Assembly (NCBI RefSeq): GCF_900103265.1
Contig: NZ_FMWX01000005.1
Location: 1 to 64,000 of the forward strand
Direction of reading: 5' to 3'
DNA: 64,000 bases
Origin: Sphingomonas sp. NFR15
Lineage (GTDB): Bacteria; Pseudomonadota; Alphaproteobacteria; Sphingomonadales; Sphingomonadaceae
Made by a program: the position numbers and the translations under genes. The notes under the pieces were generated by a model, which saw nothing but the letters and a program-made list of their open reading frames with translations, was not told the DNA's origin and made no database searches. This document shows, piece by piece, positions 32,425 to 41,306 of the stretch. Each line of letters starts with the position of its first letter. Positions within the stretch are counted from its first letter, which is position 1.

Positions 32425-34257
32425 TCAGGGCGTGTCGAACAGCGCCGCGAGCTGCTCGATGATCGCGCCGCCAAGCTGTTCGGCATCCATGATCGTGACC
32501 GCGCGCGCATAATAGCGCGTCACGTCATGGCCGATGCCGATCGCGACGAGTTCGACCGGCGAGCGATTCTCGATCCAGCCGATCACCTGGCGCAGATGGC
32601 GTTCGAGATAGCTGCCCGAATTGACGCTGAGCGTCGAATCATCGACCGGCGCGCCGTCGGAGATCACCATCAGAACCTTGCGCTCCTCGGCCCTCGCGAT
32701 CAGCCGCTGGTGCGCCCACAGCAGCGCCTCGCCGTCGATATTCTCCTTGAGCAGCCCTTCGCGCATCATCAGCCCGAGGTTGGTCTTGGCGCGCCGCCAC
32801 GGCTCGTCGGCCTGTTTGTAAACGATGTGGCGGATGTCGTTGAGGCGGCCGGGCTGGGCGGGGCGGCCCGCGGCGAGCCACGCCTCGCGGCTCTGCCCGC
32901 CCTTCCAGGCGCGGGTGGTGAAGCCGAGGATCTCGGTCTTGACCCCGCACCGCTCGAGCGTGCGGGCGAGGATGTCCGCGCTGATCGCCGCGATCGAGAT
33001 CGGCCGCCCACGCATCGAGCCCGAATTGTCGATCAGCAGGGTGACGACGGTATCCCGAAACTCGGTCTCGCGCTCGACCTTGTAGCTGAGCGACAGCATC
33101 GGATTGACGACGATCCGCGCCAGTCGCGCCGCATCGAGAATGCCTTCCTCCTGATCGAAGTCCCAGCTTCGGCTCTGCTGCGCCATCAGCCGGCGTTGCA
33201 GCCGGTTGGCGAGCTTGGTGACGGCGCCCTGCAAATGGACGAGCTGCTGGTCGAGATAGGCGCGCAACCGCACCAGTTCGTCGGCGTCGCACAGATCGGT
33301 GGCGGCGACGACTTCATCGAAGCGCGTCGTCCACGCCTTGTACTCGAACTGCGGCGGGAAATCGGAGGTCGGGCGGTTGGGCCGGACCGGCAGCATGCCC
33401 TCCTCGCCGTCGTCCCCCGGCTCGCCGTCGCCGTCCTCGAACGGATCGTCGCTGCGCTCTTCGCCCTCGCCGTCCTGCTGTTCGCTTTCGCTCTCGGAGC
33501 CGCGCGCCTCGATCTCGCCCTGGCCCTGCTCGGTATCGCCGTCGCCCTCGTCGGCGTCGTCGGTCTGCTCCTGCTGGTCGGCGCCTTCGTCCTCTTCGCC
33601 GCCCTCGTCGGTTTCTTCGGGGATCAACTCACCTTCGATGAGATCGAGGTCTTCGAGCAAGCGCGTCGTCAGCGTCGCGAAGGCGCGCTGATCGTCGATC
33701 GCGAGCGCGAGCGAATCGAGATCGGCACCCGCCTTCTGTTCGATCCAGTCGCGCACCAGCGCCATCGCGGGCGCGGCGGCGGCGGGCGGTAGCGCACCGG
33801 TGAGTCGCTCGCGCACCACGAGGCCGAGCGCGGTCGACAGCGGCACCTCGTCGCGGTTGCGCGCGCGTGTGATCGGGTCGGAACGCAGCCGCGCGTCGAG
33901 CGCGGTCGCGAGATTGTCGGTGATGCCGGCATAGCCGCGCGCGCCCAGCGCCTCGACCCGAGCATCCTCCACCGCGTCGAACACCGCACGCGCGACCGCC
34001 TCCGCCGGCGCCTGCCGCGCATGGAGTTTGACGTCGTGGTGGCGCAGCCGGAGCGCGAACCCGTCGGCGAATCCGCGCGCCTCGGCGACCTGATCGGCCG
34101 GCAGCGTGCGGGCGGGCATCGGCACCTTGACGTGTTTGCCCGACTGGCTCGGCGCATCGGAGGTGAAGCCGAGTTCGATCTCGGGTTCACGCGCCAGCGC
34201 GCGCGCGGCGCCGCCGAGCACGGTCTTGAAACGTTCGAGCGGGGTTTCGGTGGTCAT
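32425..34257 (-). CDS. cobT: Cobaltochelatase subunit CobT
   Basis: A 610-residue subunit of the aerobic ATP-dependent cobalt chelatase that inserts Co(2+) into hydrogenobyrinate diamide. The N-terminal CobT domain (1-210) is followed by a very acidic linker (about 211-285, runs of Asp/Glu/Gln) and a C-terminal VWA domain with the MIDAS motif [11 protein letters not shown] and the downstream [11 protein letters not shown]. It works with CobS (encoded just beyond the toxin-antitoxin pair) and CobN. The start ATG shares one base with the hepT stop, so translation is coupled to the toxin gene. Confidence 0.93.
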   Translation of the reverse strand: MTTETPLERFKTVLGGAARALAREPEIELGFTSDAPSQSGKHVKVPMPARTLPADQVAEARGFADGFALRLRHHDVKLHARQAPAEAVARAVFDAVEDARVEALGARGYAGITDNLATALDARLRSDPITRARNRDEVPLSTALGLVVRERLTGALPPAAAAPAMALVRDWIEQKAGADLDSLALAIDDQRAFATLTTRLLEDLDLIEGELIPEETDEGGEEDEGADQQEQTDDADEGDGDTEQGQGEIEARGSESESEQQDGEGEERSDDPFEDGDGEPGDDGEEGMLPVRPNRPTSDFPPQFEYKAWTTRFDEVVAATDLCDADELVRLRAYLDQQLVHLQGAVTKLANRLQRRLMAQQSRSWDFDQEEGILDAARLARIVVNPMLSLSYKVERETEFRDTVVTLLIDNSGSMRGRPISIAAISADILARTLERCGVKTEILGFTTRAWKGGQSREAWLAAGRPAQPGRLNDIRHIVYKQADEPWRRAKTNLGLMMREGLLKENIDGEALLWAHQRLIARAEERKVLMVISDGAPVDDSTLSVNSGSYLERHLRQVIGWIENRSPVELVAIGIGHDVTRYYARAVTIMDAEQLGGAIIEQLAALFDTP

Positions 34258-34598
34258 CAGTCCTGCAAAGCCTGCGTAATCGCCGCCTGAAGCGCAGGCA
34301 ACTCGTCGTGAACCGTAACGAAGACCTGCTTCGGGTCGATCCGGTGATATTCGTGCCGAAGCATGTTGCCCAAACCTCTAACCTTTTCGAACGGCACGCC
34401 GGGCGCGATCCTCGCCATATCCTCGGCGCCGATCTGGATGACGGCCTCGGTGATCCGCTGTAAGCAGCGCTCAATCGCGTCACTGGTGCGGCGGTCGCTC
34501 TCGAACTGCGATAGGGTCATGCCGCCGGCATACTCCTGGATCGCGGTGATATTTTCCGCGATGTCGCGAAGTCTCAACTGGGTTCGCTCAGAAAACAC
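34257..34598 (-). CDS. hepT: HepT-like toxin (DUF86/HEPN)
   Basis: A 113-residue HEPN-fold protein, GTG start at 34598 overlapping mntA by 11 bp. It has [19 protein letters not shown] and [17 protein letters not shown], then the C-terminal HEPN motif region [16 protein letters not shown]. In typical HepT RNases this reads RNxxxHxY; here the first Arg aligns with Gly (GNMLRHEY), although His and Tyr remain. This may be a variant subgroup or a weakened RNase. Its partner MntA is predicted to neutralise it by AMPylation. The gene lies between cobS and cobT. Confidence 0.85.
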   Translation of the reverse strand: MFSERTQLRLRDIAENITAIQEYAGGMTLSQFESDRRTSDAIERCLQRITEAVIQIGAEDMARIAPGVPFEKVRGLGNMLRHEYHRIDPKQVFVTVHDELPALQAAITQALQD

Positions 34599-34884
34599 GC
34601 ACGCGGTCCCGGTCGATCTGAGCCTGCAGGCGGGGCTTGCGCGATGGCTCCGTTACGAGGTCCACCGTCTTGCCGAGCATTCGCGCGAGTTGCTGCTCCA
34701 TATCCACGAACTCGAAAAGTCCGATTGGACGGTCAGGATCAAGTGACGCGGCGAGATCCACATCGGAATCCGGCTTTTCATCGCCACGTGCCGTAGAGCC
34801 GAAGATCGACAGCGCACGAATTCCGAGTTGCCGAATATCACTCTCGCGGCGCTTGAGAAGGGCAAGGGCTTCGGCTCGGGTCAT
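34588..34884 (-). CDS. mntA: MntA-like nucleotidyltransferase antitoxin
   Basis: A 98-residue minimal nucleotidyltransferase. The Pol-beta signature is LSIFGSTARGDEKPDSDVDL (GS followed by DxD), the metal-binding core that transfers AMP. The rest, VDLAASLDPDRPIGLFEFVD and a short helix, is normal for MNT proteins. It is encoded before and overlaps hepT, the standard MNT/HEPT order. It would AMPylate the Tyr of the HEPN motif to silence the toxin. Position between cobS and cobT suggests insertion into the cobalt-chelatase operon. Confidence 0.87.
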   Translation of the reverse strand: MTRAEALALLKRRESDIRQLGIRALSIFGSTARGDEKPDSDVDLAASLDPDRPIGLFEFVDMEQQLARMLGKTVDLVTEPSRKPRLQAQIDRDRVRVF

Positions 34885-34922
34885 GTCTCACATCGTACCG
34901 CAATCGGTATCGGGGCGAAACC

Positions 34923-35927
34923 TCAACCCTTCGCGACCACGCTCTCGGGCAAATCCTTGCCGAACACGCGCTGGTAATATTCCGCCACCAGTGGCCGTTC
35001 CGCCTCGTCGCACTTGTTCAGGAACGAAAGCCGGAACGCGAAGCCGATGTCGCCGAAGATAAGCGCGTTCTGCGCCCAGGTGATGACGGTGCGCGGACTC
35101 ATCACCGTCGAAATGTCGCCGTTCATGAAGCCGCGCCGGGTGAGATCGGCGACCTTGACCATCTGATCGACGGTCTGCTTGCCCTCCGGCTTGTCATACT
35201 CGCCCGATTTGGCGAGCACGATCCGCGCCTCGACCGCGGCGGGCAGATAGTTGAGCGTGACGACGATGTTCCAGCGGTCCATCTGGCCCTGGTTGATCTG
35301 CTGGGTGCCGTGATACAGCCCGCTGGTATCGCCGAGGCCGATCGTATTGGCGGTGGCGAACAGGCGGAACCACGGGCTCGGGCGGATGACGCGGTTCTGG
35401 TCGAGCAGGGTCAGCTTGCCCTCGGTCTCGAGCACGCGCTGGATGACGAACATCACGTCGGGGCGGCCGGCGTCATATTCGTCGAACACCAACGCGGTCG
35501 GCGTCTGGAGCGCCCAGGGCAGCAGCCCCTCGCGGAATTCGGTGACCTGCTGGCCGTCCTTGAGCACGATCGCGTCGCGCCCGACCAGATCGATACGGCT
35601 GATATGCGCGTCGAGGTTGATGCGGATGCACGGCCAATTGAGCCGCGCCGCGACCTGCTCGATATGGCTCGACTTGCCGGTGCCGTGGTAGCCCTGCACC
35701 ATCACGCGGCGGTTGTATGCGAAGCCCGCGCAGATCGCGATCGTGGTGTCCTTGTCGAACACATAGGCCGGGTCGAGATCGGGCACGCGCTCGTCCGCCT
35801 CGCTGAACGCGGGGACTTCCATGTCCGAATCGATCCCGAACAGATCGCGGACCTTCACCATGCGATCGGGCGCGTCGAGGATCGTGGTCTCGCGGCTGTC
35901 GGGCTGGGCGTTGGGGATATCGGTCAT
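34923..35927 (-). CDS. cobS: Cobaltochelatase AAA+ subunit CobS
   Basis: A 334-residue AAA+ ATPase. Walker A is [15 protein letters not shown], Walker [12 protein letters not shown], and sensor 1 [12 protein letters not shown]. Start ATG 35927 fits the family ([11 protein letters not shown]); the frame extends to 35993. CobS and CobT form the two-tiered ring that drives cobalt insertion in aerobic cobalamin synthesis. No other cobalamin genes are in the window, and several sphingomonads keep cobS-cobT without a local pathway. The gap to mntA is 38 bp. Confidence 0.94.
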   Translation of the reverse strand: MTDIPNAQPDSRETTILDAPDRMVKVRDLFGIDSDMEVPAFSEADERVPDLDPAYVFDKDTTIAICAGFAYNRRVMVQGYHGTGKSSHIEQVAARLNWPCIRINLDAHISRIDLVGRDAIVLKDGQQVTEFREGLLPWALQTPTALVFDEYDAGRPDVMFVIQRVLETEGKLTLLDQNRVIRPSPWFRLFATANTIGLGDTSGLYHGTQQINQGQMDRWNIVVTLNYLPAAVEARIVLAKSGEYDKPEGKQTVDQMVKVADLTRRGFMNGDISTVMSPRTVITWAQNALIFGDIGFAFRLSFLNKCDEAERPLVAEYYQRVFGKDLPESVVAKG

Positions 35928-36184
35928 GGGCGTGCGTACCGTCTTATGGGCTGTCGAGAAGCCCCGATAACGCATGACGCGAACGAACGGCACTTCGTGC
36001 GACGCTCAGTGCGAATGAACGCGGGGCACGTCAAGCGCCATCGACCCTTACGGGCGCAAACGCGTGCCATCCCGCGCGCTGATCCGGCGCTCGGCTTCGC
36101 GTCGCGCGACGTGTATATCGGGCGGCACGTGGCCGCACGAGTCGCGTGTCGCTTTGAACGGGTTCGATTCCGGGAGAGAGCATC

Positions 36185-36550
36185 ATGGCCTATATCGACG
36201 GATATGTCTGTCCGGTGCCGGCGGCGAACAAGCAAGCCTATCGCGACATGGCCGCGAGGGTGGCGCCGCTGTTCCACGATCACGGTGCGCTCCGCATCGT
36301 CGAGACCTGGGGCGTCGATGTCCCGCACGGCACCCACACCGATTTCTACAAGGCGGTGAAGGCCGAGGATGGCGAGGCGATCGTGTTCTCCTGGGTGGTG
36401 TGGCCGTCGAAGGCGGCGCGCGACGCCGGCTGGGCGGCGATGCTCGAGGACGATCGCATGAAATCGCCCGAACCGCCGATCTTCGACGGCAAGCGCATGT
36501 TCTGGGGCGGGTTCGAGCCGCTGTTCGAGAGCGGCGACGCAGGAGCTTGA
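36185..36550 (+). CDS. DUF1428 family protein
   Basis: A 121-residue protein with the dimeric alpha/beta-barrel features of DUF1428: MAYIDGYVCPVPAANKQAYR, then RIVETWGVDVPHG, FSWVVWPSKAARDAGW and the C-terminal KRMFWGGFEPLFE. The start is ATG 36185 with GGGAGAGAG upstream. It heads a plus-strand set with three more small-molecule-binding proteins (two VOC, one SRPBCC), a group often found together in proteobacteria without a proven function. Confidence 0.88.
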   Translation: MAYIDGYVCPVPAANKQAYRDMAARVAPLFHDHGALRIVETWGVDVPHGTHTDFYKAVKAEDGEAIVFSWVVWPSKAARDAGWAAMLEDDRMKSPEPPIFDGKRMFWGGFEPLFESGDAGA

Positions 36551-36572
36551 TGGAGCGAACGGGAGAGAGACG

Positions 36573-37352
36573 ATGCCGACGCCTTACGGAATGCCGATCT
36601 GGTACGAACTCATCACCGGCGATGCCGCTGTCGCCAAGGCCTTCTACAGCGGGATCGTCGGCTGGACGACCAGCGAATTCACGTCGACCGGAAGCACGAT
36701 GCCCTATACGATCTGGAACGCGGACGGCGTCGGCGTGGGCGGCCTCGTCGAAATGGCCGACGCGCCCGGCGGCCCCACGTGGCTCGCCTATTTCCATGTC
36801 GCCGATGTCGATGCCAAGGTCGCCGCGAACACGGCGGCGGGCGGCAAGACGCATATGGGGCCGCTCGATCTGCCCGATGTCGGCCGCATCGCGCTGATCG
36901 CCGATCCGCAAGGCGCGCCTTTGTATCTGATGACGCCCGCTCCGACGATGGGCGATCAGGACAGCACATCGTTCTCGTCGACGCTGCCGATGCGCTGCGC
37001 GTGGAACGAACTGACCACGCTCGACACGTCCACGGCGCTGCCCTTCTATGGCGATCTGCTCGGGATGGCCTCCACCGAGGCGATGTCGATGGGGCCGCTC
37101 GGCGACTATCGCTTCCTTGATGTGGGCGAGACGCGCATCGGCGCGATGATGAACCGTGCGGCGCCCGACCAGCCGGTCGGGTGGAGCTTCTACTTCCGCG
37201 TACCCGACGTCGATGCAGCGGCGGAGCAGGTGCGGGCGGCGGGCGGCACCGTGCTGATGGCGCCGATGGACGTGCCCGGCGGCGAGCGCATCGTGGTCGT
37301 GCGCGATCCGACCGGCGCGTCGATCGGTTTCGTCTCGGGGGAACGGCAGTGA
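36573..37352 (+). CDS. VOC-family protein, two glyoxalase-like domains
   Basis: A 259-residue protein with two tandem vicinal-oxygen-chelate domains (about 8-125 and 138-255). The first begins PIWYELITGDAAVAKAFYSG, the second CAWNELTTLDTSTALPFYGD; each ends with a Gly-rich strand pair (IALIADPQGAPLYLM; IVVVRDPTGASIGFV). Each domain gives half of a metal-binding fold, similar to hydroxylase-like CFP32. Substrate unknown. It overlaps the next gene by 4 bp (GTGA). Confidence 0.86.
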   Translation: MPTPYGMPIWYELITGDAAVAKAFYSGIVGWTTSEFTSTGSTMPYTIWNADGVGVGGLVEMADAPGGPTWLAYFHVADVDAKVAANTAAGGKTHMGPLDLPDVGRIALIADPQGAPLYLMTPAPTMGDQDSTSFSSTLPMRCAWNELTTLDTSTALPFYGDLLGMASTEAMSMGPLGDYRFLDVGETRIGAMMNRAAPDQPVGWSFYFRVPDVDAAAEQVRAAGGTVLMAPMDVPGGERIVVVRDPTGASIGFVSGERQ

Positions 37353-37837
37353 GCAAGATCAAGACCTGCCTGTGGTTCGACGGCAACGCCGAGGAGGCCG
37401 CGACCTTCTACACGAGCGTCTTTCCCGATTCAGGCGTGACCGCCATCCACCGCGCGCCGGCGGACTATCCGGCGGGCAAGGCGGGCGATGTGCTGACGGT
37501 CGAGTTCACGGTCTGCGGGCAGCCGTTCGTCGGGCTCAACGCGGGCGGCGGCAATCCCTTCACCAACGCGGTGTCGTTCCAGATCTTCACCGACGATCAG
37601 GCCGAGACCGATCGCTACTGGGACGCGATCGTGTCGAACGGAGGCAGCGAAAGCGCGTGCAGTTGGTGCCGTGACCGCTACGGACTCGCCTGGCAGATCG
37701 TGCCGCGCGTGCTGACGGCGGCGCTCGCCAATCCCGATCCGGCGGCGGCGAAGCGCGCGATGGAGGCGATGATGACGATGCGCAAGATCGATATCGCCGC
37801 GATCGAGGCGGCGGTCGCCGGGGAGGCGGTGGCATGA
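37349..37837 (+). CDS. VOC-family PhnB-like protein (3-demethylubiquinone methyltransferase-like fold)
   Basis: A 162-residue protein starting at GTG 37349, coupled to the upstream stop. It opens KIKTCLWFDGNAEEAATFYT and contains FPDSGVTAIHRAP and SWCRDRYGLAWQIVPR, the PhnB/YdcD-like VOC subgroup often misnamed 3-demethylubiquinone-9 methyltransferase. There is no SAM motif, so no methyltransferase activity is implied. The next gene overlaps by 4 bp. Confidence 0.86.
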   Translation: MSKIKTCLWFDGNAEEAATFYTSVFPDSGVTAIHRAPADYPAGKAGDVLTVEFTVCGQPFVGLNAGGGNPFTNAVSFQIFTDDQAETDRYWDAIVSNGGSESACSWCRDRYGLAWQIVPRVLTAALANPDPAAAKRAMEAMMTMRKIDIAAIEAAVAGEAVA

Positions 37838-38280
37838 GCGAGGGCAATGCCCTGTCGGTCACCCGGCTGATCGACGCGCCAGTCGCGCGGGTGTGGAGCA
37901 TCGCCACCGAACGGCTCGCCGAATGGTGGTGCCCGAGGCCCTGGACGACCGAGATCGTCGAGCTGGACTGGCGCGCCGGTGGCCGTTCGGCGATGGTGAT
38001 GCACGGCCCGAACGGCGAGCGCCACGCGCAGGAGGGCGTGTTCCTGGAGGTGGTGCCGGGCGAACGCTTCGTCTTCACCGATGCCTATGCCGCCGGCTGG
38101 GTGCCGCAGGCGCCGTTCATGACCGGCATCTTCGAATTTGCCGACGAAGGCGGCAAGACCCGCTACACCGCCACCGCGCGCCACTGGACCGCCGAGGCCA
38201 AGGCGCGGCACGAGGCGATGGGCTTTGAACAAGGCTGGGGCGCGGTGGCGGATCAGCTCGCGGCGCTGGCGGAGGGCTGA
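37834..38280 (+). CDS. SRPBCC/AHSA1-domain protein
   Basis: A 148-residue START-like protein of the activator-of-Hsp90-ATPase-1 (AHSA1) group: VTRLIDAPVARVWSIATERL, EWWCPRPW, VVPGERFVFTDAYA, and a C-terminal helix GFEQGWGAVADQLAALAEG. It forms a hydrophobic-cavity fold for small ligands. It is the last gene of the four-gene plus-strand set and ends next to a REP palindrome. The precise role is unknown. Confidence 0.88.
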   Translation: MSEGNALSVTRLIDAPVARVWSIATERLAEWWCPRPWTTEIVELDWRAGGRSAMVMHGPNGERHAQEGVFLEVVPGERFVFTDAYAAGWVPQAPFMTGIFEFADEGGKTRYTATARHWTAEAKARHEAMGFEQGWGAVADQLAALAEG

Positions 38281-38283
38281 TCC

Positions 38284-38319
38284 AAGCCGTCGCCCCGGCG
38301 CAGGCCGGGGCGACGGCTT
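38284..38319. repeat. GC-rich REP palindrome/terminator between convergent genes
   Basis: AAGCCGTCGCCCCGGC and GCCGGGGCGACGGCTT form a perfect 16-bp stem around a 4-base loop, ending at the stop codon of the J-domain gene. The same GTCGCCCCGG core occurs at 57214-57303. With no U-tract it is a REP that may act as a bidirectional barrier. Confidence 0.7.
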
Positions 38320-38933
38320 CAGGCAAACGCCGCTGCGCTTTTGAGCTGGGTATAGGCGGCGATCACGTCCTGCAGCTTTGTCTCGAAGCTGCGGTCGCCG
38401 CCGTTGCGATCGGGGTGATAGCGCCGCACCAGTTCGGCATAGCGCTGGCGCAAGCCGCGCCGGTCGACGTCGGTCGGCAGGTCGAGCACCTTCAGCGCGC
38501 GCCGGTCCCCGTCCGACAGCGGGCGGCCGTCCTTGCGCGCCGCCGCCGCCGCCGTCGCGCCGCGGAAGCGCGCGCCGATCGCGTCGAGCGGGTCGGCGAA
38601 ATCGGCCCATCGCGGCGGGCGGTCTGCGCCGCCATTGCCGGTGAACGCGCGCGTCTCGCGCTCCCAGCCCGAGAACGGGCGTTGGGCGTCGTGGATTTCG
38701 TCAGCGCTCATACCCGCGAAGAAATTGTAGCGGGCGTTGAACGCGCGGACATGATCGAGGCAGAACCAGCGGTACGGGCGCGGTCCCTCGAAATCGTTGC
38801 TCGGGCCGTCCGCCGGCGCGCGGAACTCTCCGGGCAGGTCGCAGCCGGGTTCGTCGCACACCCGGCCGCTTCCCTCGACGCGGCCGTGGAAGCGGACATT
38901 GGGACGATCTTTCTTTTCGGTCTGGCGTGCCAC
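38319..38933 (-). CDS. J-domain (DnaJ-like) molecular chaperone protein
   Basis: A 204-residue protein with a C-terminal J domain (about 145-200) containing the essential HPD in YAELVRRYHPDRNGGDRSF. The N-terminal half holds CDEPGCDLPGEFRAP and YRWFCLDHVRAFNARYNFF, possible zinc-binding residues, an arrangement common in alphaproteobacterial J proteins. GTG 38933 is chosen because AGGGAG lies six bases upstream; the longer frame to 38993 overlaps the divergent bolA gene. It should recruit DnaK to a specific client; the client is unknown. Confidence 0.88.
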   Translation of the reverse strand: MARQTEKKDRPNVRFHGRVEGSGRVCDEPGCDLPGEFRAPADGPSNDFEGPRPYRWFCLDHVRAFNARYNFFAGMSADEIHDAQRPFSGWERETRAFTGNGGADRPPRWADFADPLDAIGARFRGATAAAAARKDGRPLSDGDRRALKVLDLPTDVDRRGLRQRYAELVRRYHPDRNGGDRSFETKLQDVIAAYTQLKSAAAFA

Positions 38934-38973
38934 GCCGGCTCCCTGAATTGGCGAAACGGCGTATATAGGGTCG

Positions 38974-39258
38974 ATGAACACGCTCGCCACCACTCCCGTC
39001 GCGGATCAGATCGCCGCCCGTCTCACCGCCGCGCTCGCGCCGTCGCATCTCGAGGTCATCAACGACAGCCACCACCACGCCGGGCATATGGGGGACGACC
39101 GTTCGGGCGAATCGCATTTCACCGTGATCGTCGAGAGCGCGGCCTTTACCGGCGTCTCGCGCGTTCAACGCCAGCGGCTCGTCAACACCGCGCTCGCCGA
39201 TCTGCTCGCCGCGCGGATTCATGCGCTCGCGATCCGGGCGCGCGCCCCGGGAGAGTGA
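38974..39258 (+). CDS. bolA: BolA-family protein
   Basis: A 94-residue protein of the BolA/IbaG class II KH-like fold: LEVINDSHHHAGHMGDDRSG, SHFTVIVESAAFTGVSRVQR and QRLVNTALADLL. The conserved His in SHFTV fits BolA, which binds a [2Fe-2S] cluster with monothiol glutaredoxins and influences iron handling and envelope stress. It is divergent from the J-domain gene, 40 bp away, with TATATAGGGT as a possible -10 element. Confidence 0.92.
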   Translation: MNTLATTPVADQIAARLTAALAPSHLEVINDSHHHAGHMGDDRSGESHFTVIVESAAFTGVSRVQRQRLVNTALADLLAARIHALAIRARAPGE

Positions 39259-39259
39259 G

Positions 39260-39970
39260 ATGACCTATCGGCTGTGGTACTGGCCTGGCATACAGGGGCG
39301 CGGCGAGTTCGTGCGGCTCGCATTGGAAGCGGGCGGCATCGCGTATGAGGATTGCGCGCGCGAGCAGGGCGCCGAGGCGCTGATCGCGGACCTCGACGGC
39401 CGGGCCGGCGGGCGCGGCGCCTTCGCGCCGCCCTATCTGGAAACTCCTGACGGCATCGTTTCGCACGTCGCCAACATCCTCGCCTATCTCGGCCAGGCGC
39501 ACGGCATCGCGCCGCTGGCGCTGGCGGACCGGCAGTGGCTGAACGGCATCCAGCTCACCATCGCCGATCTCGTCGCGGAGGTGCATAACGTCCACCATCC
39601 GGTCGCGATGATGGATTATTACGAGGATCAGAAGCCCGAGGCGGCGCGCGCCGCCGCCCAGTTCCGTGGCGGACGCATGCCCAAGTTCCTCGGCTATTTC
39701 GAAGCCGCGCTCGGCGCCAATCCGGGCGACTGGCTGATGGGGGAGACGTGGAGCCACGGCGACACCTCGCTGTTCCAGATCGTCGCCGGGCTGCGCTACA
39801 TGTTGCCGCAGCGGATGGCGGCGATCGAAGGCGATTACCCGAAGCTGATCGCGCTGCACGACCGCGTCGCCGGGCTGGACGGCATCAAGGCGTATCTGGC
39901 CAGCAAGCGCCGGATCGCGTTCAACACGCAAGGCATCTTCCGCCACTATCCCGAACTGGACGCAGCATGA
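39260..39970 (+). CDS. Glutathione S-transferase
   Basis: A 236-residue cytosolic GST. The thioredoxin-like domain (1-85) has RLWYWPGIQGRGEFVRLALE and TPDGIVSHVANILAYLG (the S/D pair for glutathione gamma-glutamyl binding), and the helical domain (about 95-225) has GGRMPKFLGYFEAAL. It resembles the sigma/alpha-like bacterial group. It follows bolA by one base and overlaps the NUDIX gene by 4 bp. Role in detoxification is presumed. Confidence 0.87.
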   Translation: MTYRLWYWPGIQGRGEFVRLALEAGGIAYEDCAREQGAEALIADLDGRAGGRGAFAPPYLETPDGIVSHVANILAYLGQAHGIAPLALADRQWLNGIQLTIADLVAEVHNVHHPVAMMDYYEDQKPEAARAAAQFRGGRMPKFLGYFEAALGANPGDWLMGETWSHGDTSLFQIVAGLRYMLPQRMAAIEGDYPKLIALHDRVAGLDGIKAYLASKRRIAFNTQGIFRHYPELDAA

Positions 39971-40410
39971 CGGCACGCGTGCCGCGCCCGGCCGCGCGCA
40001 TCCTGCTGCTCGATGGTGCGGGGCGTATCCTGCTGTTCCGCTTCGATCCCGCCGACCGGCCGCCGTTCTGGTGCACCCCGGGCGGCGCGGTCGACCCCGG
40101 CGAGAGCTATGAAGCTGCGGCGCGGCGCGAATTGTTCGAGGAAACCGGCATCGTCGCCGATCCCGGCGAGGAGGTGGCGCGCCGCGTCGTCGAGTTCGTC
40201 ACGCTGGAAGGCGTTCCCGTCATCGCCGACGAACGCTATTTCCGTATCGACGCCGGCGCGGTCGAGGTCGACACCAGCGGCCACACCCCGCTCGAACAGC
40301 GCGTGATGCGCGAATGGCGCTGGTTCGCGCGCGAGGACATCGCCACCTTCCACGAGCCGATCTTCCCCGAGGATCTGCTCGACATGATCGCGACGCGAGA
40401 GGCCCTATGA
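39967..40410 (+). CDS. NUDIX hydrolase
   Basis: A 147-residue NUDIX protein. The Nudix box is GGAVDPGESYEAAARRELFE followed by ETGI, matching GX5EX7REUXEEXGU with the metal-binding glutamates. The surrounding PRPAARILLLDGAGRILLF strand is typical of the MutT/NudI group. The nucleotide substrate is unknown. It overlaps both neighbours by 4 bp, so it belongs to the bolA to alpha/beta-hydrolase operon. Confidence 0.9.
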   Translation: MTARVPRPAARILLLDGAGRILLFRFDPADRPPFWCTPGGAVDPGESYEAAARRELFEETGIVADPGEEVARRVVEFVTLEGVPVIADERYFRIDAGAVEVDTSGHTPLEQRVMREWRWFAREDIATFHEPIFPEDLLDMIATREAL

Positions 40411-41306
40411 CCGACGATCTCATCATCCAGACGCTGCTGCCGACGACGCACGATCTCGGCGGCTTCAAGGTCCACCGTACCTTGCCCGCCAAGCCGCGCA
40501 CGATGGTCGGGCCGTTCATCTTCTTCGATCAGATGGGGCCGGCGCATCTGCCGGCGGGGCAGGGCATCGACGTGCGGCCGCACCCGCACATCAACCTCGC
40601 CACCGTCACCTATCTGTTCGCCGGCGCGATCGAGCATCGCGATTCGATCGGCAGCGACGCGCGGATCGAGCCGGGCGCGGTCAACCTGATGACGGCGGGC
40701 CACGGCATCGTCCATTCCGAGCGCTCGCCCGCCGACGAGCGCGCGGGCGGCCCCGACCTGTCGGGCATCCAGACCTGGCTCGCCCTGCCCGAGAAGGACG
40801 AGGAGATGGACCCCGCGTTCGAGCATGTGCCCGAGGCCACGCTGCCGGTGTTCGAGGACGGTGGGGCGCGGGCGCGGATCATCATGGGCGATCTGTGGGG
40901 GGCGAGCGCGCCGACCACGACCTATGCGCAGACGATCTATGCCGACATCGCGCTGGGCGCGGGCGGCAGCATCCCGATCGACGCGTCGGCCGACGAACGC
41001 GCGCTGTACGTGGCGCTCGGCGAGGCGACGCTCGACGGGATGACGCTCGAACCGATGACGCTCTACGTGCTGCGCCCCGGCACGACGCCGACCTTGCGCT
41101 CGGAACGCGGGGGGCGCGTGATGCTGGCGGGCGGCGAAGCCTTCGCCACGCCGCGCCATGTGTTCTGGAACTTCGTCTCGTCGCGCCGCGAGCGCATCAA
41201 CGATGCCAAGCGCGCGTGGAAGGCGCAGCAATTCCCCAAGGTGCCGGGCGACGACAAGGAGTGGATCCCGCTTCCCGAGGTGCCGCTCACGGTCAGCTAC
41301 CCGTGA
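40407..41306 (+). CDS. Pirin-family bicupin
   Basis: A 299-residue pirin. The N-terminal cupin has the metal site VRPHPHINLATVTYLFAGAI and TAGHGIVHSERSP (His and Glu ligands) and the second half is the structural cupin. Pirins are iron-binding; some bacterial ones are quercetin 2,3-dioxygenases, others regulators. All expected ligands (two His in HPH, His in GHGIVHSE, and Glu) are visible. It is coupled to the genes on either side. Confidence 0.92.
   Translation: MTDDLIIQTLLPTTHDLGGFKVHRTLPAKPRTMVGPFIFFDQMGPAHLPAGQGIDVRPHPHINLATVTYLFAGAIEHRDSIGSDARIEPGAVNLMTAGHGIVHSERSPADERAGGPDLSGIQTWLALPEKDEEMDPAFEHVPEATLPVFEDGGARARIIMGDLWGASAPTTTYAQTIYADIALGAGGSIPIDASADERALYVALGEATLDGMTLEPMTLYVLRPGTTPTLRSERGGRVMLAGGEAFATPRHVFWNFVSSRRERINDAKRAWKAQQFPKVPGDDKEWIPLPEVPLTVSYP

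Noticed and set aside
32425..35927. A cobalamin biosynthesis cluster
   Set aside because: Only cobS and cobT are present; no other cob genes or B12 riboswitch were seen nearby.
37349..37837. 3-demethylubiquinone-9 3-methyltransferase
   Set aside because: The protein has a VOC fold of PhnB type with no SAM-binding motif.
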